A DNA stretch of 64,000 nt, taken from NCBI RefSeq assembly GCF_004115155.1, contig NZ_RDSM01000002.1:1054001-1118000 (forward strand), given 5' to 3'. The stretch comes from Granulicella sibirica (lineage in GTDB: Bacteria; Acidobacteriota; Terriglobia; Terriglobales; Acidobacteriaceae). Numbering within the stretch: the first letter of the stretch is position 1; each line of letters begins with the position of its first letter. The position numbers and the translations under genes are program-made. Below the pieces are notes generated by a model, which saw only the letters and a program-made list of their open reading frames with translations, was not told the origin of the DNA and did not search any database. Positions 54,045 to 62,954 of the stretch are shown piece by piece.

Positions 54045-54422
54045 CTACGAGGAGAGTCCCGGACTGTCTTTAGGAAAGATAGGGCCAGGAAGCCCCTTGC
54101 AAGACGGTACGCTTCGTCCGAAGAGAGACGTCCGTCCGGCGGGAGATAGCCGACATGATCGCCATGAAGGAAGCGGCTCGCTGAGATACGGCGCGACGCC
54201 ATAAATCGCACCCGCATCGACAATCATCATGTTGCCCTCGGGCAGGATCAGGAGTGTACTGTTGCCGCGATTCGTGGCGATCTGGTGGATTTCAAGGACT
54301 CGCGGTCTCCATGCCGGGAGGGCTATCCAACCGGGCGCCGCAGCGCGGAGAAGGTTTGCAGGAAGGCTTTCAAACGCCGCAGGAGCAAGCGAACTCAGTA
54401 AGAAGCGGCGACGTGGAAACAT
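54045..54422 (-). pseudogene. Decayed metallo-beta-lactamase-fold hydrolase with Tat signal
   Basis: The minus-strand frame from the ATG at 54422 starts with a Tat-like signal (MFPRRRFLLSSLAPAAF) and then IHQIATNRGNSTLLILPEGNMMIVDAG, the first strands of the metallo-beta-lactamase fold (ComEC-tail type). After about residue 80 the similarity stops. In another frame at about 54100-54170 one reads FLHGDHVGYLPPDGRLSSDEAY, which is like the HxHxDH metal-site region of the same fold. Most of the rest of the gene is missing. A deletion plus frameshift has destroyed it. Confidence 0.6.
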
Positions 54423-54470
54423 GCGATATGGTACGACACCATTCCAACTCCTTCGTATGTGGCTGCAGGG

Positions 54471-54824
54471 CTACGTCGATTGGGTTGCGGGTGGTTCGGC
54501 TGGGTAGTAGAAGGCGTGGATTGCTTTAATCTTGCCGTCAACAATGTGGATTTGGTCGCAGACGTGATCGATTCCGCTAACTGTCTCCATGTCGAAGATG
54601 GTGGCGACGTAGTCTCCTTCGACGATGTTCCTCTTAAGCTGAACGCTCTTGACCATCGGTAGAATGTGGGTGAGGAACCCTTGGACCATGGAGCGCCCGG
54701 TTAGCTTTGGCATGCGCGGGCCCTCAAAGGTGACGTCTTCCGCGAAGGGGAGGTTGGACGGATCTTTGGTCGTAAAGCACTCCAGATAGGCTTCGACTGC
54801 AGCGATGCTTTGTTCTCGTGACAT
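54471..54824 (-). CDS. SnoaL-like/NTF2-fold protein (second)
   Basis: A 117-residue protein with SIAAVEAYLECFTTKDPSNLPFAEDVTFEGP, LTGRSMVQGFLTHILPMV and GDYVATIFDMETVSGIDHVCDQIHIVDGKIKAIHAFY, the usual pattern of SnoaL-like polyketide-cyclase-related proteins. GGAG lies seven bases before the ATG. It lies between the decayed MBL gene and the WYL regulator, with no clear partner. Confidence 0.88.
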   Translation of the reverse strand: MSREQSIAAVEAYLECFTTKDPSNLPFAEDVTFEGPRMPKLTGRSMVQGFLTHILPMVKSVQLKRNIVEGDYVATIFDMETVSGIDHVCDQIHIVDGKIKAIHAFYYPAEPPATQST

Positions 54825-54937
54825 GAGTTATCTCCACTAGACGTGATCTTAGACGCAACAGCTTAATGCCGATCGTCCGCATGTCGAACAACGGACCGGA
54901 TGAATGAGAGCTTCGCGATCTACCTTTGTGAGCCATG

Positions 54938-55897
54938 TCACCGGCCCCTGCCGCTTTGTACCGCCTCCAGATCGGCCTCTACCTTCGTCCGCAGCTCTTC
55001 CGGGCCAATCACGTAAGCCCGCGGGCCATATCCAAGCGTCACGAAGTGAGCCTGCGCGAAGCTCTCGAAGACTACGTCAACCACTTCGAATCCGTCTGAA
55101 ATTAGAGTTCCATCCGGCAGTGCTGCGGTCGTGATCGAACACCATCGCCGGAGGTGCAAGGCCGCTGCAACCTCCATCGCAAGCCGCGCCGTATACCTCT
55201 GCTCAGTTGGATCCAGCCGCACCATGGAGTTCTTCCAATAGCGTCCAAGATCAAAGTCCGCCGGCCGCTCGAACGTCAGCGGAAGCGCCACCGCGTCCCG
55301 CATCCGCCCCACCCGGTACGTCCGCAACCCTGCGGATGCCCGAGCCACCAGGTACCAGACCCCCTGCTTGCACACGATCCCAAGCGGATCCACCGTACGC
55401 GGCCCGGTCGTTCCGTCTGCCTTCGTATAGAGGAAGGTCATCTTCGCATCTGCCGCCACCGCATCCTGTACCGCCGGCAGCGACGATAGATCCTCCGAGT
55501 GCGGGCGCCATCCGCTCGAATCGATATGCAGCCTCGCCTGGATCGAAGCCGCCCGCATCCGCATCGCTCCCGGCATCGCCGCCAGCAGCTTCGAGTAGGC
55601 CCGCTCGGCCGCCGCCACCATCTGCGGATCTCCAAGCGTGTTCGGCTGCGCCATCAGCAAGGCCCGCAGCTCGTGCTCGTCCAGCCCCGGAACCTTCGTC
55701 CGCCATCCCCGCTCCAGCTCCCACCCGCCCTTGTACCCGCGCATCGCCGACACCGGAATCCCAGCCACGCACAGCGCCTCCATATCCCGGTGCGCCGTCC
55801 GCACCGAGATCTCCAGCCGCTCCGCAAGCTCCCTCGACGAGAGCCGTCCGTGAGCCTGCAGAAGCATCAGCGCTGAAAGAAGTCGATCGGCTTTCAT
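54938..55897 (-). CDS. WYL domain transcriptional regulator (YafY family)
   Basis: A 319-residue regulator with an N-terminal winged helix (MKADRLLSALMLLQAHGRLSSRELAERLEISVRTAHRDMEAL), a middle helical part and a WYL domain with GIVCKQGVWYLVARASAGLRTYRVGRM, followed by the C-terminal WCX extension. The start at 55897 was chosen because the helix-turn-helix begins there; the open frame extends far upstream across the divergent DinB gene, which is not coding. It probably controls the divergent DinB-family gene. Confidence 0.93.
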   Translation of the reverse strand: MKADRLLSALMLLQAHGRLSSRELAERLEISVRTAHRDMEALCVAGIPVSAMRGYKGGWELERGWRTKVPGLDEHELRALLMAQPNTLGDPQMVAAAERAYSKLLAAMPGAMRMRAASIQARLHIDSSGWRPHSEDLSSLPAVQDAVAADAKMTFLYTKADGTTGPRTVDPLGIVCKQGVWYLVARASAGLRTYRVGRMRDAVALPLTFERPADFDLGRYWKNSMVRLDPTEQRYTARLAMEVAAALHLRRWCSITTAALPDGTLISDGFEVVDVVFESFAQAHFVTLGYGPRAYVIGPEELRTKVEADLEAVQSGRGR

Positions 55898-55996
55898 ACC
55901 GCTAGTTTCTTTTGAGGAATAGGACACACTGTGGCATATTAGCGCTCTTACCTTGGAACTCGTGAGGCAAAAGCCTCCGACCAAGAAGGAGACCCA

Positions 55997-56503
55997 ATGG
56001 AAGTGAAAGAACTCTTGCTCAAGCTGTTGGACCGCGAAGCCGTAGCCTCGCGCAAAGCCATCGAACGTCTTCCCGAAGGAAACAACACCTGGAAGCCCCA
56101 CGAGCGTTCCATGGAGCTTGGCAGTCTCGCCTCTCTCTCCGCGACGATGCCCGGCTGGATCGCCCTTATGATTGAGACCGACGAACTCGATATCGGCACG
56201 CCAGACAACGGAGGCCTGCGCACGCACTCCGACATCACCCGCGCCGGCCTTCTTGAGCAACTCGAAGAAGGCCTCGCAAAGTCCCGCGCCGCGCTCATCG
56301 CCACCACCGACGATCATCTGATGAAGACCTGGCGCATCACCATGGGCGAACAGGTCCTCGCCGAAGACCCACGCTACATGGCGATCGCCGACAACTGCCT
56401 GTGCCACCTCGCTCACCACCGCGGTCAGCTCACCGTCTTCTACCGCCTCCTCGAAGCAAAGGTTCCCGCCCTCTACGGACCAAGCGCCGATGAAGCCCTC
56501 TAA
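55997..56503 (+). CDS. DinB family protein
   Basis: A 168-residue four-helix-bundle protein of the DinB/YfiT kind, with possible metal-binding histidines in the final helix (CHLAHHRGQLTVFYRLLE) and PHERSMELGSLASLSA near the start. Such proteins may be thiol-dependent S-transferases that use bacillithiol, which fits the presence of bshC in this genome. AAGGAG lies five bases before the ATG. Divergent from the WYL regulator. Confidence 0.92.
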   Translation: MEVKELLLKLLDREAVASRKAIERLPEGNNTWKPHERSMELGSLASLSATMPGWIALMIETDELDIGTPDNGGLRTHSDITRAGLLEQLEEGLAKSRAALIATTDDHLMKTWRITMGEQVLAEDPRYMAIADNCLCHLAHHRGQLTVFYRLLEAKVPALYGPSADEAL

Positions 56504-56609
56504 AAACTTGTCAAGCCCCCAAAAGGCCTAACTCACTCAAAACAAAGAGAAAAATCGATGTCCTTTTAGTTATGGTGAACCAGATAGAATTAAAGAAGAT
56601 CAGAAAGAG

Positions 56610-56637
56610 CCCGCGACCACTGTCGCGGGTTTTGTCT
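56610..56637 (+). terminator. Rho-independent terminator
   Basis: An eight-base perfect stem CCCGCGAC/GTCGCGGG (56610-56617 and 56622-56629) with a four-base loop and a TTTTGT tail, about 100 bases after the DinB stop. It may terminate DinB or an unseen small transcript. Confidence 0.8.
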
Positions 56638-56673
56638 CTTTCAGGAAGCTAAACTCTTTCTTTACCAATATTT

Positions 56674-56750
56674 GCGTCTAAGTCTTTTGTTTAGAGTAAT
56701 TTACAGTGGCAGGATGCGTCTAAGTCAAAGCAAACAAAAGACTTGGACGC
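56674..56750. repeat. Three-copy repeat with an 18-base inverted pair
   Basis: GCGTCTAAGTCTTTTGTT (56674-56691) is complementary to 56733-56750 with one G-U mismatch. An 11-base part of it (GCGTCTAAGTC) recurs directly at 56716-56726 and can form its own hairpin with 56740-56750. An eight-base G-run follows at 56762-56769. The stretch of 313 bases between DinB and cyaY contains no gene. Confidence 0.6.
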
Positions 56751-56816
56751 GGGCAATGGGAGGGGGGGGTGCGCCCGGATAAGACCGCAACGAAATCGCC
56801 GCGCTAAACTAAGCCA

Positions 56817-57155
56817 ATGATCGACGAGTCCACATTCCGCCGCGAGTCCGACCGCGCCCTCGAGTCCCTCAAGCAGTCCCTCATCACCGCCGGAGACGAG
56901 TCCGGAGTCTTCGAGTTCGAAGACAACAACGGAGTCATGAACATCATCTTCGAGGATGGATCGCCCAAGTTCGTCGTCACCCCGAACACGCCGATCCGTC
57001 AGGTCTGGATCTCCGCGCAGGCGACCAGCTACAAGCTCGAGTTTGAGGAAGCAACCACCAACTTCGTCTTGCCCAAGACCGGAGAAGCCCTTAAACCCCT
57101 AACCCAGCGCCTCCTCCGCGAACACCTCAAGGACGCAACGATCACCCTTCCCTAA
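56817..57155 (+). CDS. cyaY: Frataxin homolog CyaY
   Basis: A 112-residue protein matching bacterial frataxin, which delivers iron for Fe-S cluster assembly. The N-terminal helix is acidic (IDESTFRRESDRALESLKQSL), followed by the beta-sheet segment VFEFEDNNGVMNIIFEDGSPKFVVTPNTPIRQVWISAQATSYKLEF and a C-terminal helix. No isc or suf gene is adjacent. Start has no clear binding site. Confidence 0.85.
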   Translation: MIDESTFRRESDRALESLKQSLITAGDESGVFEFEDNNGVMNIIFEDGSPKFVVTPNTPIRQVWISAQATSYKLEFEEATTNFVLPKTGEALKPLTQRLLREHLKDATITLP

Positions 57156-57190
57156 CCCGAAAAAAGACGCCGATCAGGAGGCCACCCGCC

Positions 57191-57976
57191 ATGCGCCCGA
57201 CTGTCTCCGTCGCGATCATCACCTGCAACGAAGAGCAGAATCTTCCGCGAACCCTTGCAAGCGTTCAGTTCGCCGACCAGATCGTAGTCGTCGACTCCGG
57301 TTCCGCTGACCGAACCGTGAAAATCGCCGAAGCCTTCAATGCAACCGTCATCCATCAAAACTGGCTCGGCTTCGCCGCCCAGAAGAACCTCGCCATCTCT
57401 CACTGCACCGGAGATTGGATCCTCTCGCTTGACGCCGACGAGGAACTCTCACCCGAACTCCAGGATCAAATCACCACCCTGATTCCTTCAAACCCTCCAG
57501 CAGACGCTTATTTCCTCAAGCGCCGCAACCTTTTCCTGGGCAAATGGATTCGCTTCGGAGGCTTTTACCCCGACCCGAAACTCCGCCTCTTTCGCCGCAA
57601 CACCGCAGGCTTCACCCAAACCCCTCAGTTCGAGGATCGACTCGTCCACGAGACCATCGCCTTCGACGGCCATTCCTCAACCCTCGACTTCGACCTCATC
57701 CATCACGCCTATCCAACGCTTGAAGCCTACATCGAGCACATGGACCGCTACAGCACACTCGGAGCGAAACACCTGCTTCGCAGCAATCGCGACAGTCGCT
57801 CAACTCTCGCCTTCGTCGCCAACGTCCTCATCATCCCGTATCTGACCTTCCTCTGGAACTACATCTTCCGACTAGGCTTCCTCGACGGACGCGAAGGCCT
57901 CCTGCTGCACCTCTATCAATCCACTTACACAAGCTGGAAGTACGCAAAAGCTTGGCAAACCGCACGGAGAAAGTAA
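57191..57976 (+). CDS. Glycosyltransferase family 2, WaaE/KdtX-like
   Basis: A 261-residue GT-A enzyme. The N-terminus VSVAIITCNEEQNLPRTLASVQFADQIVVVDSGSADRT and the DxD-like SLDADEELSPELQ motif are typical, and the rest (AAQKNLAISHCTGDWILSLDAD, GGFYPDPKLRLFRR) fits the group that adds a glucose to the LPS inner core heptose. A C-terminal hydrophobic stretch may anchor it to the membrane. AGGAGG lies nine bases before the ATG. Confidence 0.9.
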   Translation: MRPTVSVAIITCNEEQNLPRTLASVQFADQIVVVDSGSADRTVKIAEAFNATVIHQNWLGFAAQKNLAISHCTGDWILSLDADEELSPELQDQITTLIPSNPPADAYFLKRRNLFLGKWIRFGGFYPDPKLRLFRRNTAGFTQTPQFEDRLVHETIAFDGHSSTLDFDLIHHAYPTLEAYIEHMDRYSTLGAKHLLRSNRDSRSTLAFVANVLIIPYLTFLWNYIFRLGFLDGREGLLLHLYQSTYTSWKYAKAWQTARRK

Positions 57977-58036
57977 TTCCACCGATCCATACAATATTCC
58001 GCTGTCTCGTCCGTTAACACCTTCATGAGGAGCGGA

Positions 58037-58606
58037 ATGGCAATCCCGGAATGGACGATCGCGGAGCAGGACCAGTTCATTGCCGACGCATTGCGCCGCG
58101 ACGAACCTCGCCTGCGAAGCTTCATCCGCAAACGCGTCCTCGACACCGGCGATGCCGAAGACGTCCTTCAGGACGTCTTCTACGAACTCATCCAGGCTTA
58201 TCGCGTGGTAAAGCCAGTCGAACAGGTCACAGCCTGGCTTTATCGCGTAGCACGCAACCGAATTACAGATCTCTTCCGCAGACAGAAGTCCGTCTCGCTG
58301 AACGACACCATTTCCAGCGACGAGGATTCGCAGGCACTTGAGGATCTGATTCCATCGCAGGACGCAGGTCCGGATGCTGTCTACGCTCGAACGCTGATCT
58401 TTGACGCGCTCGACGAAGCGCTGGACGAGCTTCCCGACAACCAGCGTGAAGTCTTCATCGCCCACGAATTGATGGGACGAAGCTTCAAGGACATCTCTGA
58501 CGAGACCGGCGTGAGTGTGAACACGCTTCTCTCGCGCAAACGCTATGCCGTTCTCCACTTGCGGGAGCGTCTGGCGGACATGAACGAACGATTTGATGCG
58601 AAGTGA
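58037..58606 (+). CDS. ECF-type RNA polymerase sigma factor
   Basis: A 189-residue sigma-70 family protein. Region 2 is seen in DTGDAEDVLQDVFYELIQAYRVVKPVEQVTAWLYRVARNRITDLFRRQK and region 4 in LDELPDNQREVFIAHELMGRSFKDISDETGVSVNTLLSRKRYAVLHLRERL. The ATG at 58037 has AGGAG four bases upstream. The following small membrane protein gene starts 10 bases after its stop and could be part of its control. Confidence 0.93.
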   Translation: MAIPEWTIAEQDQFIADALRRDEPRLRSFIRKRVLDTGDAEDVLQDVFYELIQAYRVVKPVEQVTAWLYRVARNRITDLFRRQKSVSLNDTISSDEDSQALEDLIPSQDAGPDAVYARTLIFDALDEALDELPDNQREVFIAHELMGRSFKDISDETGVSVNTLLSRKRYAVLHLRERLADMNERFDAK

Positions 58607-58616
58607 GGTAAGAACC

Positions 58617-58967
58617 ATGAGGCAGTACAAGCTATTCAAAGCAGGAAAGATCCTGATAATGGTCGCGGTCGCAAGTGCCGTCTTCGGCTACGTGATCATG
58701 CACCTCTGGAACTGGCTGATGCCAGTCATCTTCGGCCTGAAGCCAGTAACGTTCGCCCAGGCACTGGGCCTTTTCATCCTCGGCAAGCTCCTCTTCGGAG
58801 GCTTCCATCGTCACTCTGGAGGACGCGGATGGAAACGTCACATGGAGGCACGCTGGGAACAGATGACCCCCGAAGAGCGCGAGCGCTTTCGCGCTGGAAT
58901 GCGCAGCCACCGCGGGTGTTGGAAGAGGCCATCGCCAGAAAATCCCCAGCAGGAGACCGCTGTCTAG
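58617..58967 (+). CDS. Small membrane protein next to the sigma factor
   Basis: A 116-residue protein with two hydrophobic segments (about 9-28 and 44-60), then a His/Arg-rich tail with MEARWEQMTPEERERFRAGMRSHRGCW. The MTPEERERF stretch is like the metal-stress protein motifs seen beside some ECF sigma factors, and the histidines could bind metal. It may act as anti-sigma or co-sensor, which is inference from position only. GAGG lies eight bases before the ATG. Confidence 0.8.
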   Translation: MRQYKLFKAGKILIMVAVASAVFGYVIMHLWNWLMPVIFGLKPVTFAQALGLFILGKLLFGGFHRHSGGRGWKRHMEARWEQMTPEERERFRAGMRSHRGCWKRPSPENPQQETAV

Positions 58968-59020
58968 CACTTCGCTGTAAGGTCTAACGCATCAAGAACC
59001 TCAGAGAAGGATTCGCTGTT

Positions 59021-59239
59021 ATGCATGACAACGAACGCACGACGTATAAAGCAGGCCCAAGGCTGGTCCACAGTTCACCGTCAGCCGCTCATCAGGATTC
59101 ACCGGATCTTCCGTACAAGACCTGGCCCGCGTCCGCCGTGGAGAATCGCATTCTTCAACTGGAGTTTGAGAACTCACGCCTGCAGCGTCTCGTGCTTGAG
59201 TTACTTGCGAAGAACCAGCTACTCCGGGCTGGTTCTTAG
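59021..59239 (+). CDS. Short hypothetical protein with C-terminal coiled coil
   Basis: A 72-residue frame; the last 35 residues (VENRILQLEFENSRLQRLVLELLAKNQLL) have a clear heptad pattern of a leucine-zipper. AAGGA lies about 11 bases before the ATG. No family recognised; coding status is moderate. Confidence 0.5.
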   Translation: MHDNERTTYKAGPRLVHSSPSAAHQDSPDLPYKTWPASAVENRILQLEFENSRLQRLVLELLAKNQLLRAGS

Positions 59240-59721
59240 CGAGCTTTCCTTTGCGGAATCGTTACAGTTAGGGTTGCTGCCTGGGTGAGTGTGGCGCTTC
59301 TCGCTGTGATCGCGAGCGGATAGATCCTGAAACTTGCGAGTCACGACCTAGGCACACGCGGGACACCACCCGCGTGTGGGCGCGCAACCCGAAGCGCTCC
59401 CGCAGCCGAAGCCAGAAATCATTGGACCAAACCCAATTGTTGTGTTTTGATCAATCGTATATTCCCTATTTTGGCTGGCGTTTGTAGCCGGACGCAAAGC
59501 GATCAGGGCAACAGCCCTGCATAACGCAGTGCGTTCAAAACTTGTCTAACTTCGAATTGCTTGATCGCGGTCCACCTCATGGACCCGTCAGATTGACGTT
59601 CCTCGTTGGTATTTAAAGGCTCCACATGAGCCGTTCCTCAGTCTCGAACGCGCATTCTGAACTGCTTTGCTCCACACTCCCTTTTTTGAGCAATGGAATC
59701 GATTTTGAAAGGCTCTCCCTG
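59240..59721. other. Long intergenic region upstream of the second TonB receptor
   Basis: No gene seen. It contains a strong GC-rich hairpin (listed separately) and an AT-rich part around 59435-59475 where a promoter may lie. An open frame reaches back to 59626 but the signal peptide begins at 59722. Confidence 0.5.
59353..59378. repeat. GC-rich palindrome
   Basis: CACACGCGGG (59353-59362) and CCCGCGTGTG (59369-59378) are perfect complements with a six-base loop. No T-run follows, so it is more like a REP-type palindrome than a terminator. Confidence 0.45.
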
Positions 59722-62700
59722 ATGACCAATTCGCATCATAAGACACCGATCTTCGCCCGTAACCTTCGGCAGATCCTGATTCAGTCCTTCGCATTGCTCC
59801 TTGTGCTGTGTTACTCCTGGTCAGAGGCAAGCGCCCAATCCCTCGCCGGACTTGGCGCCCTGAGCGGTACCGTGCACGATCCGTCGGGCGCCACAGTCGC
59901 CAAGGCGGAAGTCACTATCTCGAACACATCGATCGGCATCATCAGAACTACGCTCTCATCGTCCGACGGTGTCTTCCAGACCTCCTCCCTGCCCCCCGCG
60001 GACGGGTACGTCGTTGTCGTGAAAGTCTCTGGCTTCTCCCCCTCTACGACAACCGGAATCGTGGTTCACGTCGGTGAAATCATCAACATCCCAGTGACGC
60101 TCGCTCTCGCCGGTGTCGCGAATGATGTGACGGTCGTAGGCAATGCGGTGGACATCAACACGACCGATCCCGGTGTGTCGGCGCTTGTCTCGCAACAGGA
60201 GATCAACGACCTGCCCATCAACGGCCGTCGCGCCGACCAGTTTGTCCTTCTGACTCCCGGGGTTACGACCGACGGAGCCGGCGGTGAGGTCACCTTCCGC
60301 GGCGTACCAGGCAATAATCTCTTCCTTCAGGACGGCATGGATGTCACCCAGCAGTGGGGACAGGACAACGCAGGGAGCACAAGTGCGTTCTCCCCCCTTA
60401 GCCAGGACGCTGTGCAGGAATTCCAGGTTCTCACCTCGGGATATACCGCCGAGTTCGGCCACGCTGCCGGTGGCATCGTCAACACGCTCACAAAGAGCGG
60501 TACGAACAACTTCCACGGATCGGCCTTCGAGTTCTTCAAGAATCGTACGCTCAACGCCACGGATCCTTACTCAATCGGCACCAATGGCGAGGCATTCAAC
60601 CCGCCAAACTGGCGTCATCAGTTCGGCGGAAGCGTCGGCGGCCCGGTTATCAAGGAAAAGCTCTTCTTCTTTGCCAACACCGAAGAGACCCGCGAGAGCC
60701 GTCCTCTTGTCTCGTCCTACAGTGACGCGCACCTCAATGCGAACGGAAGTCTGGTCGCGGGAGCGTGCGACACGAATACTGCCGACGCAGATCACGCTAC
60801 CTCTGCCCAGTGCGCCGCGGCACAGGCCTACATCCAGCGGACCTTCGCCCTTCTTGCCCGCAAGCTCAACGAGAACATCGGCTTCCTCAAGCTCGACTAC
60901 AGGCCTACCGACCGCGACAGTGTCAGCGCGAACTTCAACCTCATGCAGTTCGCCTCGCCCAACGGAACGGTCAGTGCCAGTGCTCTCAACGACGGCTCAG
61001 GCTACTACCCGAACGGCAACCAGATTGACCTTACCCGCTGGGCTCGCTTCTCCTATACGCACGTCGTTTCGAACACGGCCGTCAACGAGTTCCGCTTCGG
61101 ATGGTTCAAGGACACTCGGAAGCAGTCGGTAAACCCATCCCTCGCTCCCTCTGACGGCCTCGTCTCCGGCCTCTCGGTCTCGAGCCTTGCGAACTTGGGC
61201 CTCTCGGTCAACATTCCAAACTCTCAGCCATCGGAGGACCGCTTTCTCTTCGTTGACAATTACTCAACGACCGTCAGGAAGCACCAGTTGAAGTTTGGCG
61301 CCGAAACGAACTACATGCGCGACGTTGAGAACGCGCTCTTCTACGCCAAAGGAGAGTACTTCTACGGCTCCATTACCGACTGGGCTCAGGATCTCGTCCC
61401 CAGCAACACCGATCCGCTCGCAGGAAAGCACTATTCCGGCTTTCTCCAGGCGTTCGGCCCGCTGCTCACCAGGGCGATCGTTCGCGACTACAACTTCTAC
61501 GGGCAGGACCAGTGGCAGGTCAATCACAAGCTCACCCTGAACATCGGCCTGCGGTACGAGTTCAACCGCTTCACCCAGCCTCCACTCAATCCTGATTATC
61601 CGGCGACCGCGAAGCTCAACGAGCCTAAGAACAACTTCGCTCCGCGTGTTGGCTTCGCCTACTCGATGAACGAGGGAGCGACGGTCGTGCGTGGGGGCTT
61701 CGGCATCTCGTATGCGCGTCTCCCGTCCGCCAGCGTGATCCGTCTGCAGCAGAGAAACGGAGTTATCCAGAAGACGATCTTCTTCACCACGGGTACGCCA
61801 GGTGCGCCAACCTTCCCCGGCTATCTGCTTGCAACGAACATCTCCGGCAGCGGCAGCAACGTTACGTATGCTGATCCAAACCTGAAGACGCCCTATACCG
61901 AGCAGGGTGACTTCACGATCGAGCAGAAGATGGACAACAAGACGACCCTCGAAGCTTCTTATCTGTGGAACGATGGCGTCGGCTTCCTCACACGCAAGGA
62001 CGATAACGTCAAAGCTCCGACGAGTACCTATACCTACAGGATCCTCAACAACGCCGGCGCACAGACAGGAACGTACACCACGCCGATCTACACCGACAAC
62101 GTCAACGATCCGCGTTACGGTGTTCTCAACCACATCTACAACGGCGGCCGTCTCTACTACGATGGCCTCGCGCTCACCGTGCATCGCCGCCAGTCGCGTT
62201 ACACCGAGGCCTCGCTCGCCTACACATGGTCAAAGGCGATCGATCTCGGCCAGGGAGCTGGCGCAGACAACATCTACTACACCGATCCGCCGATCTCGGT
62301 CTTCAACGGCAATCCGCGGTTTGAAAAAGGCCGTTCGCCACTCGATCAGCGCCATCGTCTCGTATTCAATGGTCTTGTCTCCGTCCCGAAGCACAGCTAC
62401 GGATCTAAGCTGATGAACATCGCCGCAAACGGCTGGCAGTTCTCCGGTATCGAAACCTACGCGACGCCACAAGGTGTCGATCCGCAGGCTGTTATCAACG
62501 GCCTGCCGTTCGCCAATCCCTACTCCACCTCTACGCTCGATGGCATCGGCATCGGGTTCGCAGCAACGCAGCGGGTTCCCTTCCTGCCACGCAGCAGCGT
62601 CAACCTCGGCACGACGATCCGTACCGATGCCCGCCTGACAAAGGTCTTCGGGCTACCCAAAGAGCAGAGCGTGACCCTCAACTTCGAGGTCTTCAATGCC

Positions 62701-62892
62701 TTCAACTACAGCACCATCACTTCCGTCCAGACGACGGCCGCGTTCGTCAACGCCGACGGCACTATTACACCGTATGACGCCAGCGGCGGCGGCCACATTC
62801 TCGCAACCCCCGGTGTCGGCACGGCATCGGCAGGCTTCCCGGACGGCACAAACGCACGGCGTGCCCAGGTATCAGCTCGCTACACCTTCTAA
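59722..62892 (+). CDS. TonB-dependent receptor, Oar-like (second)
   Basis: A 1056-residue outer-membrane transporter. The ATG at 59722 puts a signal peptide at residues 18-39 (ILIQSFALLLVLCYSWSEASA). A carboxypeptidase-regulatory-like domain follows (about 45-125, GALSGTVHDPSGATVAKAEVTISN), then the plug (about 130-290, GINGRR-type loop, FLQDGMDVTQQ, LTKSGTNNFHGSAFEFFKN) and a barrel ending in ARRAQVSARYTF. No enzyme or SusD gene is adjacent, so the ligand is unknown. It differs clearly from the receptor at 10.9-14.4 kb outside the shared N-terminal plan. Confidence 0.92.
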   Translation: MTNSHHKTPIFARNLRQILIQSFALLLVLCYSWSEASAQSLAGLGALSGTVHDPSGATVAKAEVTISNTSIGIIRTTLSSSDGVFQTSSLPPADGYVVVVKVSGFSPSTTTGIVVHVGEIINIPVTLALAGVANDVTVVGNAVDINTTDPGVSALVSQQEINDLPINGRRADQFVLLTPGVTTDGAGGEVTFRGVPGNNLFLQDGMDVTQQWGQDNAGSTSAFSPLSQDAVQEFQVLTSGYTAEFGHAAGGIVNTLTKSGTNNFHGSAFEFFKNRTLNATDPYSIGTNGEAFNPPNWRHQFGGSVGGPVIKEKLFFFANTEETRESRPLVSSYSDAHLNANGSLVAGACDTNTADADHATSAQCAAAQAYIQRTFALLARKLNENIGFLKLDYRPTDRDSVSANFNLMQFASPNGTVSASALNDGSGYYPNGNQIDLTRWARFSYTHVVSNTAVNEFRFGWFKDTRKQSVNPSLAPSDGLVSGLSVSSLANLGLSVNIPNSQPSEDRFLFVDNYSTTVRKHQLKFGAETNYMRDVENALFYAKGEYFYGSITDWAQDLVPSNTDPLAGKHYSGFLQAFGPLLTRAIVRDYNFYGQDQWQVNHKLTLNIGLRYEFNRFTQPPLNPDYPATAKLNEPKNNFAPRVGFAYSMNEGATVVRGGFGISYARLPSASVIRLQQRNGVIQKTIFFTTGTPGAPTFPGYLLATNISGSGSNVTYADPNLKTPYTEQGDFTIEQKMDNKTTLEASYLWNDGVGFLTRKDDNVKAPTSTYTYRILNNAGAQTGTYTTPIYTDNVNDPRYGVLNHIYNGGRLYYDGLALTVHRRQSRYTEASLAYTWSKAIDLGQGAGADNIYYTDPPISVFNGNPRFEKGRSPLDQRHRLVFNGLVSVPKHSYGSKLMNIAANGWQFSGIETYATPQGVDPQAVINGLPFANPYSTSTLDGIGIGFAATQRVPFLPRSSVNLGTTIRTDARLTKVFGLPKEQSVTLNFEVFNAFNYSTITSVQTTAAFVNADGTITPYDASGGGHILATPGVGTASAGFPDGTNARRAQVSARYTF

Positions 62893-62922
62893 TTCGATCG
62901 AACGTTTTAAACTCCGCAAGAC

Positions 62923-62954
62923 GAGGGCCTGGCAGCTTCCACTGCCAGGCCCTC
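62923..62954. terminator. Terminator-like hairpin between convergent genes
   Basis: A 13-base perfect stem (62923-62935 with 62942-62954) around a six-base loop. It lies between the receptor gene and the convergent coiled-coil gene; on the plus strand it is followed by ACTTCTTC. Confidence 0.65.

Noticed and set aside
55898..56419. Upstream extension of the WYL regulator frame across the DinB gene
   Set aside because: The helix-turn-helix starts at 55897 and the DinB gene on the other strand is well supported.
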